From the NCBI GenBank assembly GCA_024401295.1, contig JAKSLG010000019.1:1-51452 (forward strand): a stretch of DNA of 51,452 bases, read 5' to 3'. This DNA comes from Bacteroidales bacterium. GTDB lineage: Bacteria; Bacteroidota; Bacteroidia; Bacteroidales; Marinilabiliaceae. Numbering within the stretch: position 1 is the first letter of the stretch; every line of letters starts with the position of its first letter. Below, in pieces: positions 41,426-50,604 of this stretch. A model generated the notes under the pieces. The model had not been told where the DNA came from. It saw only the letters and a program-made list of their open reading frames with translations, and did no database searches. Position numbers and translations under genes: made by a program.

Positions 41426-43201
41426 ATGGAAAAACGTTGGAATGAATTGACCACACTGATAATGGCTCCTGTTATTGGTGCAATTGCAATATTTTTAGGG
41501 CTCCTTGTAGCCAATTACTTTGTAGTAAAATCAGACATCAAAGAATTGTCGTTGGCAGATTTGCACTCGAAGGCAGGTGTTTTTGGCAATGCGTTTTTCC
41601 ATCATGGCCAGGCGCTAGCACAGGTCAACGAAGCGTTGAATGACAACTATACAGAACTTCACGAGAAGATACGCGAAAGAGACATGGAATACCTTAATAC
41701 AGAAATGGAGTGGTATAGGAAGGTATCGAAACTATATGCGTATATACTTACAGACACAGAAGGAGAGCTCATAATAGCCTCGCAGGACAACATCAACACA
41801 GAGACACTTTCGGGGATTGCGGCTGCAGTAAAAGAGCGAGGACAGGTATCTGGTATGGACCCAATATTTGAAAATCAATATTGTACGTTCAATGCAGATT
41901 ATATAAGAGATGACAATGATGAGCCAGTAGCCATATATGTAGCAGTAGGCATGAATACGAGCATAAAAGGGCAAATGGCATTAGGTGTTGATATAGTAGG
42001 TGCAACATCATTATTGTTTGACACGACACATTGCATAGCGTCAACCCATCTGGATGAGAGTGAATATACGCACATTCCAACACCTCAAATAATCATAGAC
42101 ACCTGTTTCATTGGGGGGAAGGGTCCGGTAATGGAGTTTGAGATTAACAATGTATATGGGTACTATTTTTGCACTCCTATTCGTAGCTACAAAGGGAACG
42201 TATCGGCAACGGTAACAGTCCATGCGTTTATGCAGAAGACAGAAGACGTAGTGTCGAAGCAAGGTATTATATTGGCAATGTGTACCTTTGTTGCTATATG
42301 TGTATGTCTGCTTTTGATATTCCTTTTGAGGTATCGACTGATAAATCCGGTAAAGCGATTTGTAGGAAAGATGAAGAATCTGGCAGATGGTGATTTAACG
42401 TGCGATGTGGTAATAAACGACTCATGTACTGAAATAATCGCGATAAGCGAGAGTGCTCAAGCGATGAAAGACAACATCAGGAGCGTGTTAGTGCCGATAA
42501 TAGAGAAGACAAAAGAGACAAGCCAAAACACGAGCAAACTGGCCCAGATGTCGATTGTAGTATCAGAAGCGGCAGGCAACCAGGCGGCAGCACTGGAGGA
42601 GATTTCCAGCACGATGGAGGAGATGAATTCAAATTCGGAGCAGAACAGCTACAATGCAAAGAATGCCAATGAACTGGCCAAGAGTATTGGTCAGGAGATG
42701 AAGGTTGTTGGAGAGTCTTCAGCGAGCAGTTCTGAGTCGATTTCTCGTATAGCCAGCAATATTCAGGCTATTAATGACCTCGTGAATCAGACAAACATCT
42801 TGTCGCTAAATGCATCAGTTGAGGCAGCCAGAGCGGGAGAGCAGGGTAAGGGCTTTGCTGTTGTAGCCAAGGAAGTCGGTCGTTTGGCAGAACAGACAAG
42901 AGAGACCGCAGAAGGCATAACGCAGAATGCCAATAGCAGTATTAAGGAAGTTGACGGCACCAATGAGCGAATCAAGGAGATAGTTCCGAAGATTGAGCAG
43001 ATAGTGTCGCAGATGAACGAGATTGCTGCAGCCAGCATAGAACAAAACGCAGGTGCGGCACAAGTCAATTCAGTTATTGTCGAATTGAACCGTATTACAC
43101 AAGAGAATGCTGCTTCGGCAGAAGAGATGGCATCGCGTACTGCTGAGATTCAGAAGATGGTAGCTGACATTGGCGAGGCGATAAAGGTATTCAAGGTATA
43201 G
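41426..43201 (+). CDS. methyl-accepting chemotaxis-like transmembrane receptor
   Basis: 591 residues. Helix about 10-33, extracytoplasmic sensor (about 34-275, with a Cache-like strand AYILTDTEGELIIASQ), helix about 280-302, HAMP (about 303-355) and an MCP signalling domain to the C-terminus. The CheA/CheW-binding hairpin tip is intact: NQTNILSLNASVEAARAGEQ followed by GKGFAVVAKEVGRLAEQ. No che gene is nearby and no motility gene is in the window, so its output partner is unclear. Third codon positions are A/T-richer in the sensor part than in neighbours. A terminator follows at 43276-43305. Confidence 0.9.
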   Translation: MEKRWNELTTLIMAPVIGAIAIFLGLLVANYFVVKSDIKELSLADLHSKAGVFGNAFFHHGQALAQVNEALNDNYTELHEKIRERDMEYLNTEMEWYRKVSKLYAYILTDTEGELIIASQDNINTETLSGIAAAVKERGQVSGMDPIFENQYCTFNADYIRDDNDEPVAIYVAVGMNTSIKGQMALGVDIVGATSLLFDTTHCIASTHLDESEYTHIPTPQIIIDTCFIGGKGPVMEFEINNVYGYYFCTPIRSYKGNVSATVTVHAFMQKTEDVVSKQGIILAMCTFVAICVCLLLIFLLRYRLINPVKRFVGKMKNLADGDLTCDVVINDSCTEIIAISESAQAMKDNIRSVLVPIIEKTKETSQNTSKLAQMSIVVSEAAGNQAAALEEISSTMEEMNSNSEQNSYNAKNANELAKSIGQEMKVVGESSASSSESISRIASNIQAINDLVNQTNILSLNASVEAARAGEQGKGFAVVAKEVGRLAEQTRETAEGITQNANSSIKEVDGTNERIKEIVPKIEQIVSQMNEIAAASIEQNAGAAQVNSVIVELNRITQENAASAEEMASRTAEIQKMVADIGEAIKVFKV

Positions 43202-43275
43202 TTCGCCATCCGTTTGGCTAAGGCTCCAATCTACGCGAGCGAAAATAAGTAACCATGCAATGTCATGAATCACAT

Positions 43276-43305
43276 AAGGCTGCCCATTGGGTGGTCTTTT
43301 TTTTT
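43276..43305 (+). terminator. rho-independent terminator of the chemoreceptor gene
   Basis: AAGGCTGCCC-ATT-GGGTGGTCTT with G-U pairs, then T9. It shares AATGTCATGAAT and the hairpin with the block at 3315-3360. Confidence 0.75.
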
Positions 43306-43399
43306 GATTTCATTGGGGCGACGGATGTCGCATAACTCATTATGTCCACATTTTGAGAAAAAAGTGCGTCAAGTGCTTGCAAGTTTGAAAAACAAGCAG

Positions 43400-43407
43400 T
43401 ACCTTTG
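43400..43407 (+). promoter_or_regulatory. promoter of tRNA-Asn
   Basis: TACCTTTG with a TTG -33 element 20 bases upstream (43377-43379); the tRNA starts at 43439. Confidence 0.6.
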
Positions 43408-43438
43408 CACCGTCTTAGAAAAAAGGCGTTATAAACAC

Positions 43439-43512
43439 TCTCCAGTGGCTCAGTTGGTTAGAGCGGCGGACTGTTAATCCGTAGGTCGTAGGTTCAAGTC
43501 CTACCTGGAGAG
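43439..43512 (+). tRNA. tRNA-Asn (anticodon GTT)
   Basis: Acceptor stem TCTCCAG / CTGGAGA, D-arm GCTC...GAGC, anticodon loop CTGTTAA, T-arm GGTTCAAGTCC. 74 nt without CCA. Confidence 0.96.
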
Positions 43513-43520
43513 CACACAAG

Positions 43521-43549
43521 AAGCTTCACAGAAATGTGGAGCTTTTTTT
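43521..43549 (+). terminator. terminator after tRNA-Asn
   Basis: AAGCTTCAC / GTGGAGCTT hairpin followed by T7. Confidence 0.7.
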
Positions 43550-43581
43550 GTTTCTATTGATGGCCGGATATTGTCTGCCGG

Positions 43582-44466
43582 CTATGCTTTTCTCTTCAGA
43601 TGGCAGAAGTATGAAAGCTTGTAGATGTTGAAGATGAAATGGCTTGGCTTGTTCGACAACAGATTGAGTTCCATTGGTTTATGCATGACAGGAAAGAGCA
43701 TGCCGACAAGTGTCGACATCTTGAAGGCATCGATTTTTCGATATGTCTTTATGATGCGCGAATAGTCGCCAAGCTTGTCTTCGATGAGCAATAGGTTTTC
43801 TGTTGCGGCGCGTGTTTTCGAAAGAAAATCGCTGCTGTTCTCGCCGTTATCGTGAAAAACGGCATTGTCGATATGCGCAATCGAGATGGCGTTTTCTTCG
43901 AGACATTTTCCGAAAAGAACATCTTCGTAGCCATATTTGAACAGCGATTCGTCGAATTGGACTTTTTCAAAGATGTTTTTCTTCACCATGAAATTGGATG
44001 ATATGAAGCACTTGTATGGTGCTTTCGATCGTGAATCGGCTGTCTGCGACTCCGAATCGCATCCTACGACATATCGGAGTTTTCCGATTTTCACTGGTCC
44101 GTCCAGTCTGTATTTCATGCCTCCGCACACGGTATCAGCCATGCAAGATGCTTTGGCATAGTAACTTACAAAATCGCCATGTGTCGGGAAGACATCTGCA
44201 TCGAGAAAGACGAGAGTTGGAAATTGCGCTGTTTCAGCAAGTTTGTTTCTTATTCGCGAGCGGCCTATGTTTTTGTTGTTGCGAATGAATCGGCAATGTT
44301 CGAAAGAGTCGATGCAGGCGTTGTCGGCCAATGAATCGGCATTTGTCGAACCATCGTCCATGACGATGACTTCGGCTTCGATTTTCGAGGCCGAAATCTG
44401 TTGCGAGAGTTCCTTGGCGAGTGCCTTGCAGGAAAGGTTATAGGTCGGAATGAGAAACGAAAGCAT
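43582..44466 (-). CDS. family 2 glycosyltransferase
   Basis: 294 residues, GT-A fold. N-terminal LSFLIPTYNLSCKALAKEL, then VIVMDDGSTNADS (about 34-46) and LVFLDADVFPTHGDFV (about 90-105) with the DxD metal motif DAD. A second conserved region KYGYEDVLFGKCLEE (about 188-202) holds the ED motif of family 2. No membrane helix. It follows trxA by 15 bases. Substrate unknown; probably surface glycan synthesis. Confidence 0.86.
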   Translation of the reverse strand: MLSFLIPTYNLSCKALAKELSQQISASKIEAEVIVMDDGSTNADSLADNACIDSFEHCRFIRNNKNIGRSRIRNKLAETAQFPTLVFLDADVFPTHGDFVSYYAKASCMADTVCGGMKYRLDGPVKIGKLRYVVGCDSESQTADSRSKAPYKCFISSNFMVKKNIFEKVQFDESLFKYGYEDVLFGKCLEENAISIAHIDNAVFHDNGENSSDFLSKTRAATENLLLIEDKLGDYSRIIKTYRKIDAFKMSTLVGMLFPVMHKPMELNLLSNKPSHFIFNIYKLSYFCHLKRKA

Positions 44467-44481
44467 GCAGCTCTCTTTTAT

Positions 44482-44796
44482 TTAGAGAAGAGAGTTGATT
44501 TTTTCGCTGAGCTTGCCTTTAGCCACCAGTCCTGTTGACTTGTCGACGAGTTCGCCGTTTTTGAAGAACAGGAGTGTTGGTATGTTGCGGACGCCGAATT
44601 GTGCGAGGATATCTGTGCCGCCTTCGACGTCATATTTTGCGACTTTGAGCTTGCCCTGATATTCGGCAGCGATTTCTTCTACGATTGGAGCGAGCGAACG
44701 GCAAGGTCCGCACCATACGGCCCAGAAATCGACCATTACGAGTCCTTCGGCTTTAAGAACTTCGGCTTCGAAGTTGTTGTCGTTGAGTTCTATCAT
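44482..44796 (-). CDS. trxA: thioredoxin
   Basis: 104 residues; the general protein disulphide reductase. Active site WCGPC at 28-32, cis-proline block NIPTLLFFKNGE (about 72-83). A -7 element TAATTTTG lies at 44816-44823. Cytosolic: no signal peptide. The downstream glycosyltransferase may be on the same transcript. Confidence 0.96.
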   Translation of the reverse strand: MIELNDNNFEAEVLKAEGLVMVDFWAVWCGPCRSLAPIVEEIAAEYQGKLKVAKYDVEGGTDILAQFGVRNIPTLLFFKNGELVDKSTGLVAKGKLSEKINSLL

Positions 44797-44815
44797 AATC
44801 CAGAAATTTATTGTG

Positions 44816-44823
44816 CAAAATTA
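44816..44823 (-). promoter_or_regulatory. -7 element before trxA
   Basis: TAATTTTG on the minus strand, 20 bases before ATG 44796. Confidence 0.55.
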
Positions 44824-44841
44824 CGATTCTTGTTGCGATTA

Positions 44842-45348
44842 TCAAACAGAAGGTGATGTAGCCCAGACGTCGGCGGTGTCGGGACATTCATCAAGCAGTG
44901 TCTGCATCTCTTTCATGAAAACAGGGTGTTTCCATTCTTTCCATTTTTCGCAAAGCGGGACAAGTGTGAAACGGCGCAGATGGAGTCGCGGATGCGGAAT
45001 GACGAGTTGTGGCTGCTTGATTATCAGGTTATTGCAGAATAGTATGTCGATGTCGATTGTGCGCGAAGCATATCCGCCATCTGTGCTTTTCTTTGTGCGT
45101 CCAGACAAGCGTTCGAGCGTCTTGAGTTCTTCGAGCATCTCTGATGGAGCAAGATGCGAATGAAGTTCGACGACGGCATTGCGGAAGATGTCGTCGGACT
45201 CGAATCCCCATGCACGGCTGTAGTATATGGCCGACTTTTGGCCGACGATGCCGAGGGACGCCAGCCTGCCGACGACATCGTCGAAGGTGGCTTCGACATT
45301 GCCGAGATTGCCGCCAAGCAAAAGCAGATAACGAAAAGTGCCGTTCAT
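44842..45348 (-). CDS. folK: 6-hydroxymethyl-7,8-dihydropterin pyrophosphokinase
   Basis: 168 residues; transfers pyrophosphate from ATP to the pterin in folate synthesis. LLLLGGNLGNVEATF start, RAWGF pterin contact, and the metal/substrate block RTIDIDILFCNN followed by IPHPRLHLRRFTLVPL. It overlaps the kinase gene at 45345 by 4 bases (ATGA). Confidence 0.94.
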   Translation of the reverse strand: MNGTFRYLLLLGGNLGNVEATFDDVVGRLASLGIVGQKSAIYYSRAWGFESDDIFRNAVVELHSHLAPSEMLEELKTLERLSGRTKKSTDGGYASRTIDIDILFCNNLIIKQPQLVIPHPRLHLRRFTLVPLCEKWKEWKHPVFMKEMQTLLDECPDTADVWATSPSV

Positions 45349-45956
45349 CGTCCTGTCTTTTCGATATAGTCAATAATCATCGAGGCGCAGTCATCGAGGC
45401 TCATGCGCGAACTGTTGATGCACAGATGATATGACGAAGCGACGCCCCATCGTTTGCTGGTGAAAAGGTTGTAATATTCGGCACGTGCTTTTTCGAGGCT
45501 GGCAATGCGTTTGCGTGCCTCGTCGGCGCTGATCTTGAAATATTCAGATGCGCGTGCAATGCGGTCGTCGAGATCTGCCGTGATGAAGATGTCGGTGCGA
45601 TTGTCAAAATCGCGCAGGATATAGTCTGAGCAGCGGCCAACGAAAACCGAGCCACCCTCTTCAGCGGCCTTGCGAATGGCATCGCTCTGGTATTTGAAGA
45701 GGTTTTCAGATGCCAGGCAGCTGTTGCCAACCGATGTGGCAGCCGACATTGTGAAATAGCTTGTCAGACGATGGACGAAGGTATTTTTTTCGTCGTTTGT
45801 CTCGAAAAATTCGTCACGGATGCCGCTCTCCTGTGCCGCACGGCTCAGGATTTCACGGTCATAGAATGCAAGTCCGAGTCTGTCGGCCACGATGCGACCG
45901 ATAAGTCTTCCGCCGCTGCCTACTTGTCGGCCAATGGTTATGATTCTATTGCTCAT
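45345..45956 (-). CDS. cytidylate kinase-like family protein
   Basis: 203 residues of the AAA_26/cytidylate-kinase-like family: P-loop IGRQVGSGGRLIGRIVADR (about 7-25), FYDREIL, VGRCSDYIL (about 103-111) and a lid-like region with arginines. True cmk is elsewhere in the window (36054), so this is a paralogous group whose substrate is unknown. -7 element TATCTTTG at 45977-45984. Coupled to folK. Confidence 0.87.
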   Translation of the reverse strand: MSNRIITIGRQVGSGGRLIGRIVADRLGLAFYDREILSRAAQESGIRDEFFETNDEKNTFVHRLTSYFTMSAATSVGNSCLASENLFKYQSDAIRKAAEEGGSVFVGRCSDYILRDFDNRTDIFITADLDDRIARASEYFKISADEARKRIASLEKARAEYYNLFTSKRWGVASSYHLCINSSRMSLDDCASMIIDYIEKTGR

Positions 45957-45976
45957 ATCATTTGTTTTGTCAAAGC

Positions 45977-45984
45977 CAAAGATA
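45977..45984 (-). promoter_or_regulatory. -7 element before the kinase-folK pair
   Basis: TATCTTTG on the minus strand, 21 bases before ATG 45956. Confidence 0.55.
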
Positions 45985-46069
45985 CGCCATATTTTGCCAA
46001 AAAGCTAATGACAGCATTGCTTTTTTGTGAAACTGTTATTTGTGCGGCTTATTATCATGTTTCCATAAA

Positions 46070-46101
46070 AAAAAGAGCCCATGCTTGACGCAAAGGCTCT
46101 T
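46070..46101 (-). terminator. terminator of the hemicellulase operon
   Basis: On the minus strand AGAGCC / GGGCTCT hairpin followed by T8. Confidence 0.75.
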
Positions 46102-46126
46102 GTGTATGTATGAGTGAAACTCTCCG

Positions 46127-48208
46127 TTATTCGCCCCGATAGCCCTTAGGGGCACATTCGTAGTTTGTGATGTTGATGTGGAAATCCATCATGTTGTCGA
46201 GTGAATAGATTGTCTTCTGGGCGATAGGTTCTCCGCTGAAAGTCTGGAAATAGAGCAGACAAGCGTCATGCCACCAGCGAGCGTCATCGCGCTGGATTTC
46301 GAGTTTTTTGTTGACGTCGCTCCAAAGTCTGCCATCGACATAAGGCTTGATGCGTCGCCATGATGCTACGAAATGTCCCGTCATGGCCATGCCCTTGTCG
46401 TAGTGGAGGCAGAGCTCGTTCCAGAGTGTCTGGCCCGATTGCATGCGATGGTTCCAATCAACATGGTGGAACCAGAGGATATATTTCTCCGGGCAAGTGT
46501 TGATGTCGGCAAATTGCGATGCCAGTGGCTCGTTATATTGTGCTGTGGCATTGCTTCCGCTTGGGCTTCTGTCCGAACCGAGTCCGGCCGAGTCGGCCTT
46601 GTGGTAGTAGCGAGGCATCCAGTCTTCACGTGCGCCAGGAATGTCGCACCAAGGCTCAGGTCCGTAATGGTGGCCCCACGCAAATATATGGTGCAGACCG
46701 AGTGGCATCATGTAGTCGACGACAGCTTCACGCGACTCCATCATCATGTCTTTGAGCGTATTTTCAGCATGCAAAGGAACGGCAGGCATTGTCTGTCTGA
46801 TCCACTCTTCGGCAATGCTGTCAGGAGTGATTGACGTGTTCCATGCCATACGGCCAAATGCATACCAGTTGGCCTGTGCCATTGGATGGCCACACCAGTT
46901 GCTGTCGTCGCCGATGTTTGCAACACCGGCAATTGCCGACTTCTTGACATTAGCCGCTTTACTGGTTGTCAGCTTGGCAATTGTCGAGCCTTCGCCGTCG
47001 CGATATGTGTCATCTTCGAGTGTCTCGGCCCACATCGTTGCGAGATAGCAGAGATGGTTGCTTGCACCTGTATATTCCTGTGTAATCTGAAGCTCGGCAG
47101 CCATCTGCGTCTTCTTGAGTGCGCCAAAGAGTGGGCTGAAAGGCTCGCGAGGCTGGAAGTCGATAGGTCCGTTTTTGATCTGTATGATGACGTTGTCTGC
47201 AAATTGTCCGTCGTATGGCTGGAATTCAAGATAAGCCTGTTTTGCACGGTCGGCATCGGTTGGCGAATATACGAATGCACGCCACAGCACAACGCCATTG
47301 TGAGGTGCAAGTGCCTCTGCAAGCATGTTCGCTCCATCAACATGAGTGCGGCCATAGTCGAGCGGACCAGGCAGACCTTCGCTGTTGGCCTTCACGAGGA
47401 AACCTCCGAAATCAGGAATCATACCATAGATTTCGTCGGCCTTGTCTTTCCACCAGCTGCGGACCTCGGCTCTCAGCGGATCGGCATCAACTGTGCCGGC
47501 AAGCTTGATTGGCGATGAAAAATTGACCGAAAGGAATGTCTTGATGCCGTATGGACGAAGAATGTCGGCAATCTCGGCAACACGTTTCAGGATATCTTCC
47601 GAGAGCATCTCTGGCGATGCATTGACGTTATTGATAACGGTTGCATTGATGCCTATCGACGCATTTGCCTTGGCATAGAGTTCATAACGCTTGCGGTCGG
47701 CTTCGTTTATCGAATCGCCATCCCAGTGCCAAATTGATTTTCCGGCATAACCGCGTTCAACTGTTCCGTCAAGATTGTCCCAATGGTTGAGCATTCGGAG
47801 GTCATAGGCTGGCGTCTCACGACGGCTGACGATCTGCTTGCCATTGCTCTTCTGATCGCGCAAAACGGCATAAGCGCCATAAAGGAGACCTGTCTCCGTC
47901 TGAGCCGTGATGCTTGCAATCCTGCCCTCGGCCTTGATCTCGAAACCTTCGTTTCCGAGCTGCTGATCTTCGGCAAGACGAACAATCACGCTGTCGGCAA
48001 TCGTGAGTTGCTTGAGTTCTTCGCGAACAATTTTCAATGTTGCCGTGCTGTCTTCAATTGCAATGCCTGTTTTCGAGTCGTTTGCCATGTTCTGAAACCA
48101 TAGCATCTCGCCGTCATACGATGGCACTTTGACTTGCTGACATGCAGCAAGCGCCATTACACCGGCTGCCCATACCGCTTTTCGCATATTCCACATGATA
48201 TATTTCAT
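46127..48208 (-). CDS. alpha-glucuronidase, GH67, lipoprotein
   Basis: 693 residues. Removes (4-O-methyl)glucuronic acid from the non-reducing end of xylo-oligosaccharides. Lipobox LAAC with acylated C23. Residues by comparison with the Cellvibrio enzyme: general acid E278 in KANSEGLPG, and D350 (NGPIDFQPREP) and E378 (ITQEY), at the spacing 72 and 28 seen in the family. The N-terminal beta domain (about 30-150) precedes the TIM barrel. Start is ATG 48208, with ATG 48187 a possible shorter choice. It lies 12 bases after the mannanase gene, giving a two-gene hemicellulose unit. Confidence 0.93.
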   Translation of the reverse strand: MKYIMWNMRKAVWAAGVMALAACQQVKVPSYDGEMLWFQNMANDSKTGIAIEDSTATLKIVREELKQLTIADSVIVRLAEDQQLGNEGFEIKAEGRIASITAQTETGLLYGAYAVLRDQKSNGKQIVSRRETPAYDLRMLNHWDNLDGTVERGYAGKSIWHWDGDSINEADRKRYELYAKANASIGINATVINNVNASPEMLSEDILKRVAEIADILRPYGIKTFLSVNFSSPIKLAGTVDADPLRAEVRSWWKDKADEIYGMIPDFGGFLVKANSEGLPGPLDYGRTHVDGANMLAEALAPHNGVVLWRAFVYSPTDADRAKQAYLEFQPYDGQFADNVIIQIKNGPIDFQPREPFSPLFGALKKTQMAAELQITQEYTGASNHLCYLATMWAETLEDDTYRDGEGSTIAKLTTSKAANVKKSAIAGVANIGDDSNWCGHPMAQANWYAFGRMAWNTSITPDSIAEEWIRQTMPAVPLHAENTLKDMMMESREAVVDYMMPLGLHHIFAWGHHYGPEPWCDIPGAREDWMPRYYHKADSAGLGSDRSPSGSNATAQYNEPLASQFADINTCPEKYILWFHHVDWNHRMQSGQTLWNELCLHYDKGMAMTGHFVASWRRIKPYVDGRLWSDVNKKLEIQRDDARWWHDACLLYFQTFSGEPIAQKTIYSLDNMMDFHINITNYECAPKGYRGE

Positions 48209-48220
48209 TTTTTTATAAGA

Positions 48221-49537
48221 TTATCTTGTTATGGCTATAATCTTGGCATTTGCATCGCGGATGACAGCCATCGTGCTGTCACTTGCAAACACCGAGTTGA
48301 GACCTTGTTCCTCCTGTGCCGGATCGCCTGTATAGTCATCACCTGCACACCAGAAGACATGTTCCGACGACGGAACGGCGCTTCCGCCCCATGCCCAGAA
48401 ATTGCATCCCGCAAGGTTGCCTTTTTGTGCCGCCTGATTGATAACCTGCTCAAAGACAAAGTCATAGTACGAATCGCGAGCCGTTGTCGTGCTCTCGCGC
48501 GAGAAAGCATAGCCATCGCGCGGATAGCCGAATTCTTCAATCACAAGAGGCTTGCCATGCTTCTCGGCAATGGCAAGATGCTGCTCGATATACTGAAGAG
48601 TATTCGTCTTTGCAACATCCAGTTTATCAGCCAGATTATCCTTGTTCACCCATGTCCAGTTCAATGGCCATATATGAATGTTCATATAGTCTATATTCGG
48701 ATCGGAGTGTATATCCTCGAAAAGGTTGATGTCGCCTTCGCAGCCTTGCAGACCTTCGTTGCCCGACGAAACAAGATGGTTTTTGTCCAGACTCTTGATG
48801 AGCGCCGTGCAGTTCTGCATCCACTCGACAAAGGCATCCTTGTTGTCATCGGCAAAGCATCTCGGCTCGTTGCCTATCTGCCATGTCATGATCGTAGGGT
48901 CATCGGCATATGCGACATTCGTATATCGGTTTGTACGGCCAATGATGAATCGCACATGATTGGCAAACATCTCTTTCGCCTCGTCGCATTTCATGAACAT
49001 TTTGACATAGTCCATGTATACAGGCCATCCGTCAACGCTCGGAATAGGAGCGCGGCCTTTGCCTGCCCACTGCAGATAAACCGAATAGCCACCCGACCAC
49101 TCCCATGAATTATTAAGGTAGAGAACGGCCTTCATATTGCGCTTGCCCATCTCGGCAAGCAGATAATCCAGTCCGTCAAGAATCGTATCGTTATATACGC
49201 CAGGCTCCGTCTGGAGCGTAGGCTGAACCCTTGATGGCAGACCATTCTCACCGTCTGCTCCAACGAGTATTCTGAGATTATCGACGCCAATGCTCTCGAG
49301 CGAATCAAGCTCCACAGCCAGACGTGCACGATTGCCGCCCTGACCCTCAGACGCCAGAATTGCTCCATACCAGAAATTTGCTCCAACATAATAATACGGC
49401 TGATCGTCGCAGACGAAATGACCGTCTTCGATGCTCACGAATCGTCCGTCGGCAACATAAGACGTAGGTGCCTGGCCACACGATGTCATGAATGCAACTG
49501 CAACGCCAGCAAGAACGCCAAATGCGCTTCTTTTCAT
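48221..49537 (-). CDS. beta-mannanase-like GH5 lipoprotein (GH5_7 type)
   Basis: 438 residues. Lipobox MTSC with C20, so anchored to the outer membrane or periplasmic face. TIM barrel with acid/base E224 in WQIGNEPR and nucleophile E335 in LVIEEFGYP, the GH5_7 mannan endo-1,4-beta-mannosidase pattern. ATG 49537 is set by the -7 element TATCTTTG at 49571-49578, which excludes the in-frame ATG at 49573. First gene of the operon with the GH67 gene. Beta-mannan as substrate is inferred from the family. Confidence 0.92.
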   Translation of the reverse strand: MKRSAFGVLAGVAVAFMTSCGQAPTSYVADGRFVSIEDGHFVCDDQPYYYVGANFWYGAILASEGQGGNRARLAVELDSLESIGVDNLRILVGADGENGLPSRVQPTLQTEPGVYNDTILDGLDYLLAEMGKRNMKAVLYLNNSWEWSGGYSVYLQWAGKGRAPIPSVDGWPVYMDYVKMFMKCDEAKEMFANHVRFIIGRTNRYTNVAYADDPTIMTWQIGNEPRCFADDNKDAFVEWMQNCTALIKSLDKNHLVSSGNEGLQGCEGDINLFEDIHSDPNIDYMNIHIWPLNWTWVNKDNLADKLDVAKTNTLQYIEQHLAIAEKHGKPLVIEEFGYPRDGYAFSRESTTTARDSYYDFVFEQVINQAAQKGNLAGCNFWAWGGSAVPSSEHVFWCAGDDYTGDPAQEEQGLNSVFASDSTMAVIRDANAKIIAITR

Positions 49538-49570
49538 ATATTGTATTTTGGTTTTTGGCATAATTGACTG

Positions 49571-49578
49571 CAAAGATA
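49571..49578 (-). promoter_or_regulatory. -7 element of the hemicellulase operon
   Basis: TATCTTTG on the minus strand, 34 bases before ATG 49537. Confidence 0.6.
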
Positions 49579-49655
49579 GTTATTTGAATTTTAACATTTA
49601 TATACTATCTCTTCAATTATTTTGCAAATAGCAACAATCTCGATAAAAACGACGC

Positions 49656-50525
49656 CTACAGATTCTCGTAGCTTACAGAGAATGTATCGCCATCGCTGAA
49701 TCTGCCGTTTTTCAAGCCCTTCTTCAGCCAGCGCTGACGCTGTGCCGACGTGCCATGGTTGAACGACTCTGGAACAGTATAGCCCTTGGCCTTCTTCTGC
49801 AAATAGTCATCGCCAATGACCGAAGCCGTATTGATTGCCTCGTCGATGTCGCCATCTTCAAGCGAGCCGTATGACGCATTCTCATGATAGCCCCAGAAAC
49901 CTGCATAGAAATCGGCCTGAAGCTCAATCTGAACACTCACCTTGTTGGCCTCAGCCTCGCTCATGCGTGCCATGCGGTTATGGGCCTTGTCAAGATCGCC
50001 AAGCAGATACTGAACATGATGTCCGACTTCGTGCGCAATGACATAGGCGTATGCAAAATCGCCACCCGCACCAAGCTGCTTCTTCATCGTCGTGAAAAAC
50101 GACAAATCGACATACACACTCTGGTCGGCCGAGCAATAGAACGGACCCGACGAAGCCGTTGCACCACCACAGCCCGAGTTGACACTGCCGTGGAACAAGA
50201 CAAGTTTCGGAGCCTTATATGTCTTGCCCATCTTCTTGAATTCTGCTGTCCACACATCTTCTGTCGATGCAAGAATCTGGCTCGAGAACTTTGCCAGGCT
50301 CTCCTCTTCAGCTGTTGGAGTATATGACTCGGTCTGCTGACCTGTGAGGCCGCCAAGTGCACCGCTCTGCGCAACCTGTCCAATGAACGATGAGAAGTCA
50401 CCGCCCGACAGCCACGTCATGAGCGCTATGACAACGATACTGCCTATTCCTAATGATGCCTTTGCGCCGCCGCTCTTTCTGCGGTCATCCACATTCGAGC
50501 TCTCTCTTCTTCCTGTGAGTTTCAT
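49656..50525 (-). CDS. YpfJ-type putative neutral zinc metallopeptidase
   Basis: 289 residues. N-terminal helix (about 26-40) as membrane anchor, then Gly/Ser-rich linker and the metallopeptidase domain. Zincin motif HEVGHH at 165-170; SGCGGATASSGPFYC and the ELQADFYAGFWG block (third ligand) follow the family. The long KLTGRRESSNVDDRR head before the helix is typical of the YpfJ group. Substrate unknown. Short intergenic gaps to neighbours, its own transcript. Confidence 0.88.
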   Translation of the reverse strand: MKLTGRRESSNVDDRRKSGGAKASLGIGSIVVIALMTWLSGGDFSSFIGQVAQSGALGGLTGQQTESYTPTAEEESLAKFSSQILASTEDVWTAEFKKMGKTYKAPKLVLFHGSVNSGCGGATASSGPFYCSADQSVYVDLSFFTTMKKQLGAGGDFAYAYVIAHEVGHHVQYLLGDLDKAHNRMARMSEAEANKVSVQIELQADFYAGFWGYHENASYGSLEDGDIDEAINTASVIGDDYLQKKAKGYTVPESFNHGTSAQRQRWLKKGLKNGRFSDGDTFSVSYENL

Positions 50526-50604
50526 TTCTATAATTTTATTTGGTTACGCCTCGTTCTACGTATGAATATCAATTTTAGTTTGACAGTTTAGCGCCATAAA
50601 TTTT

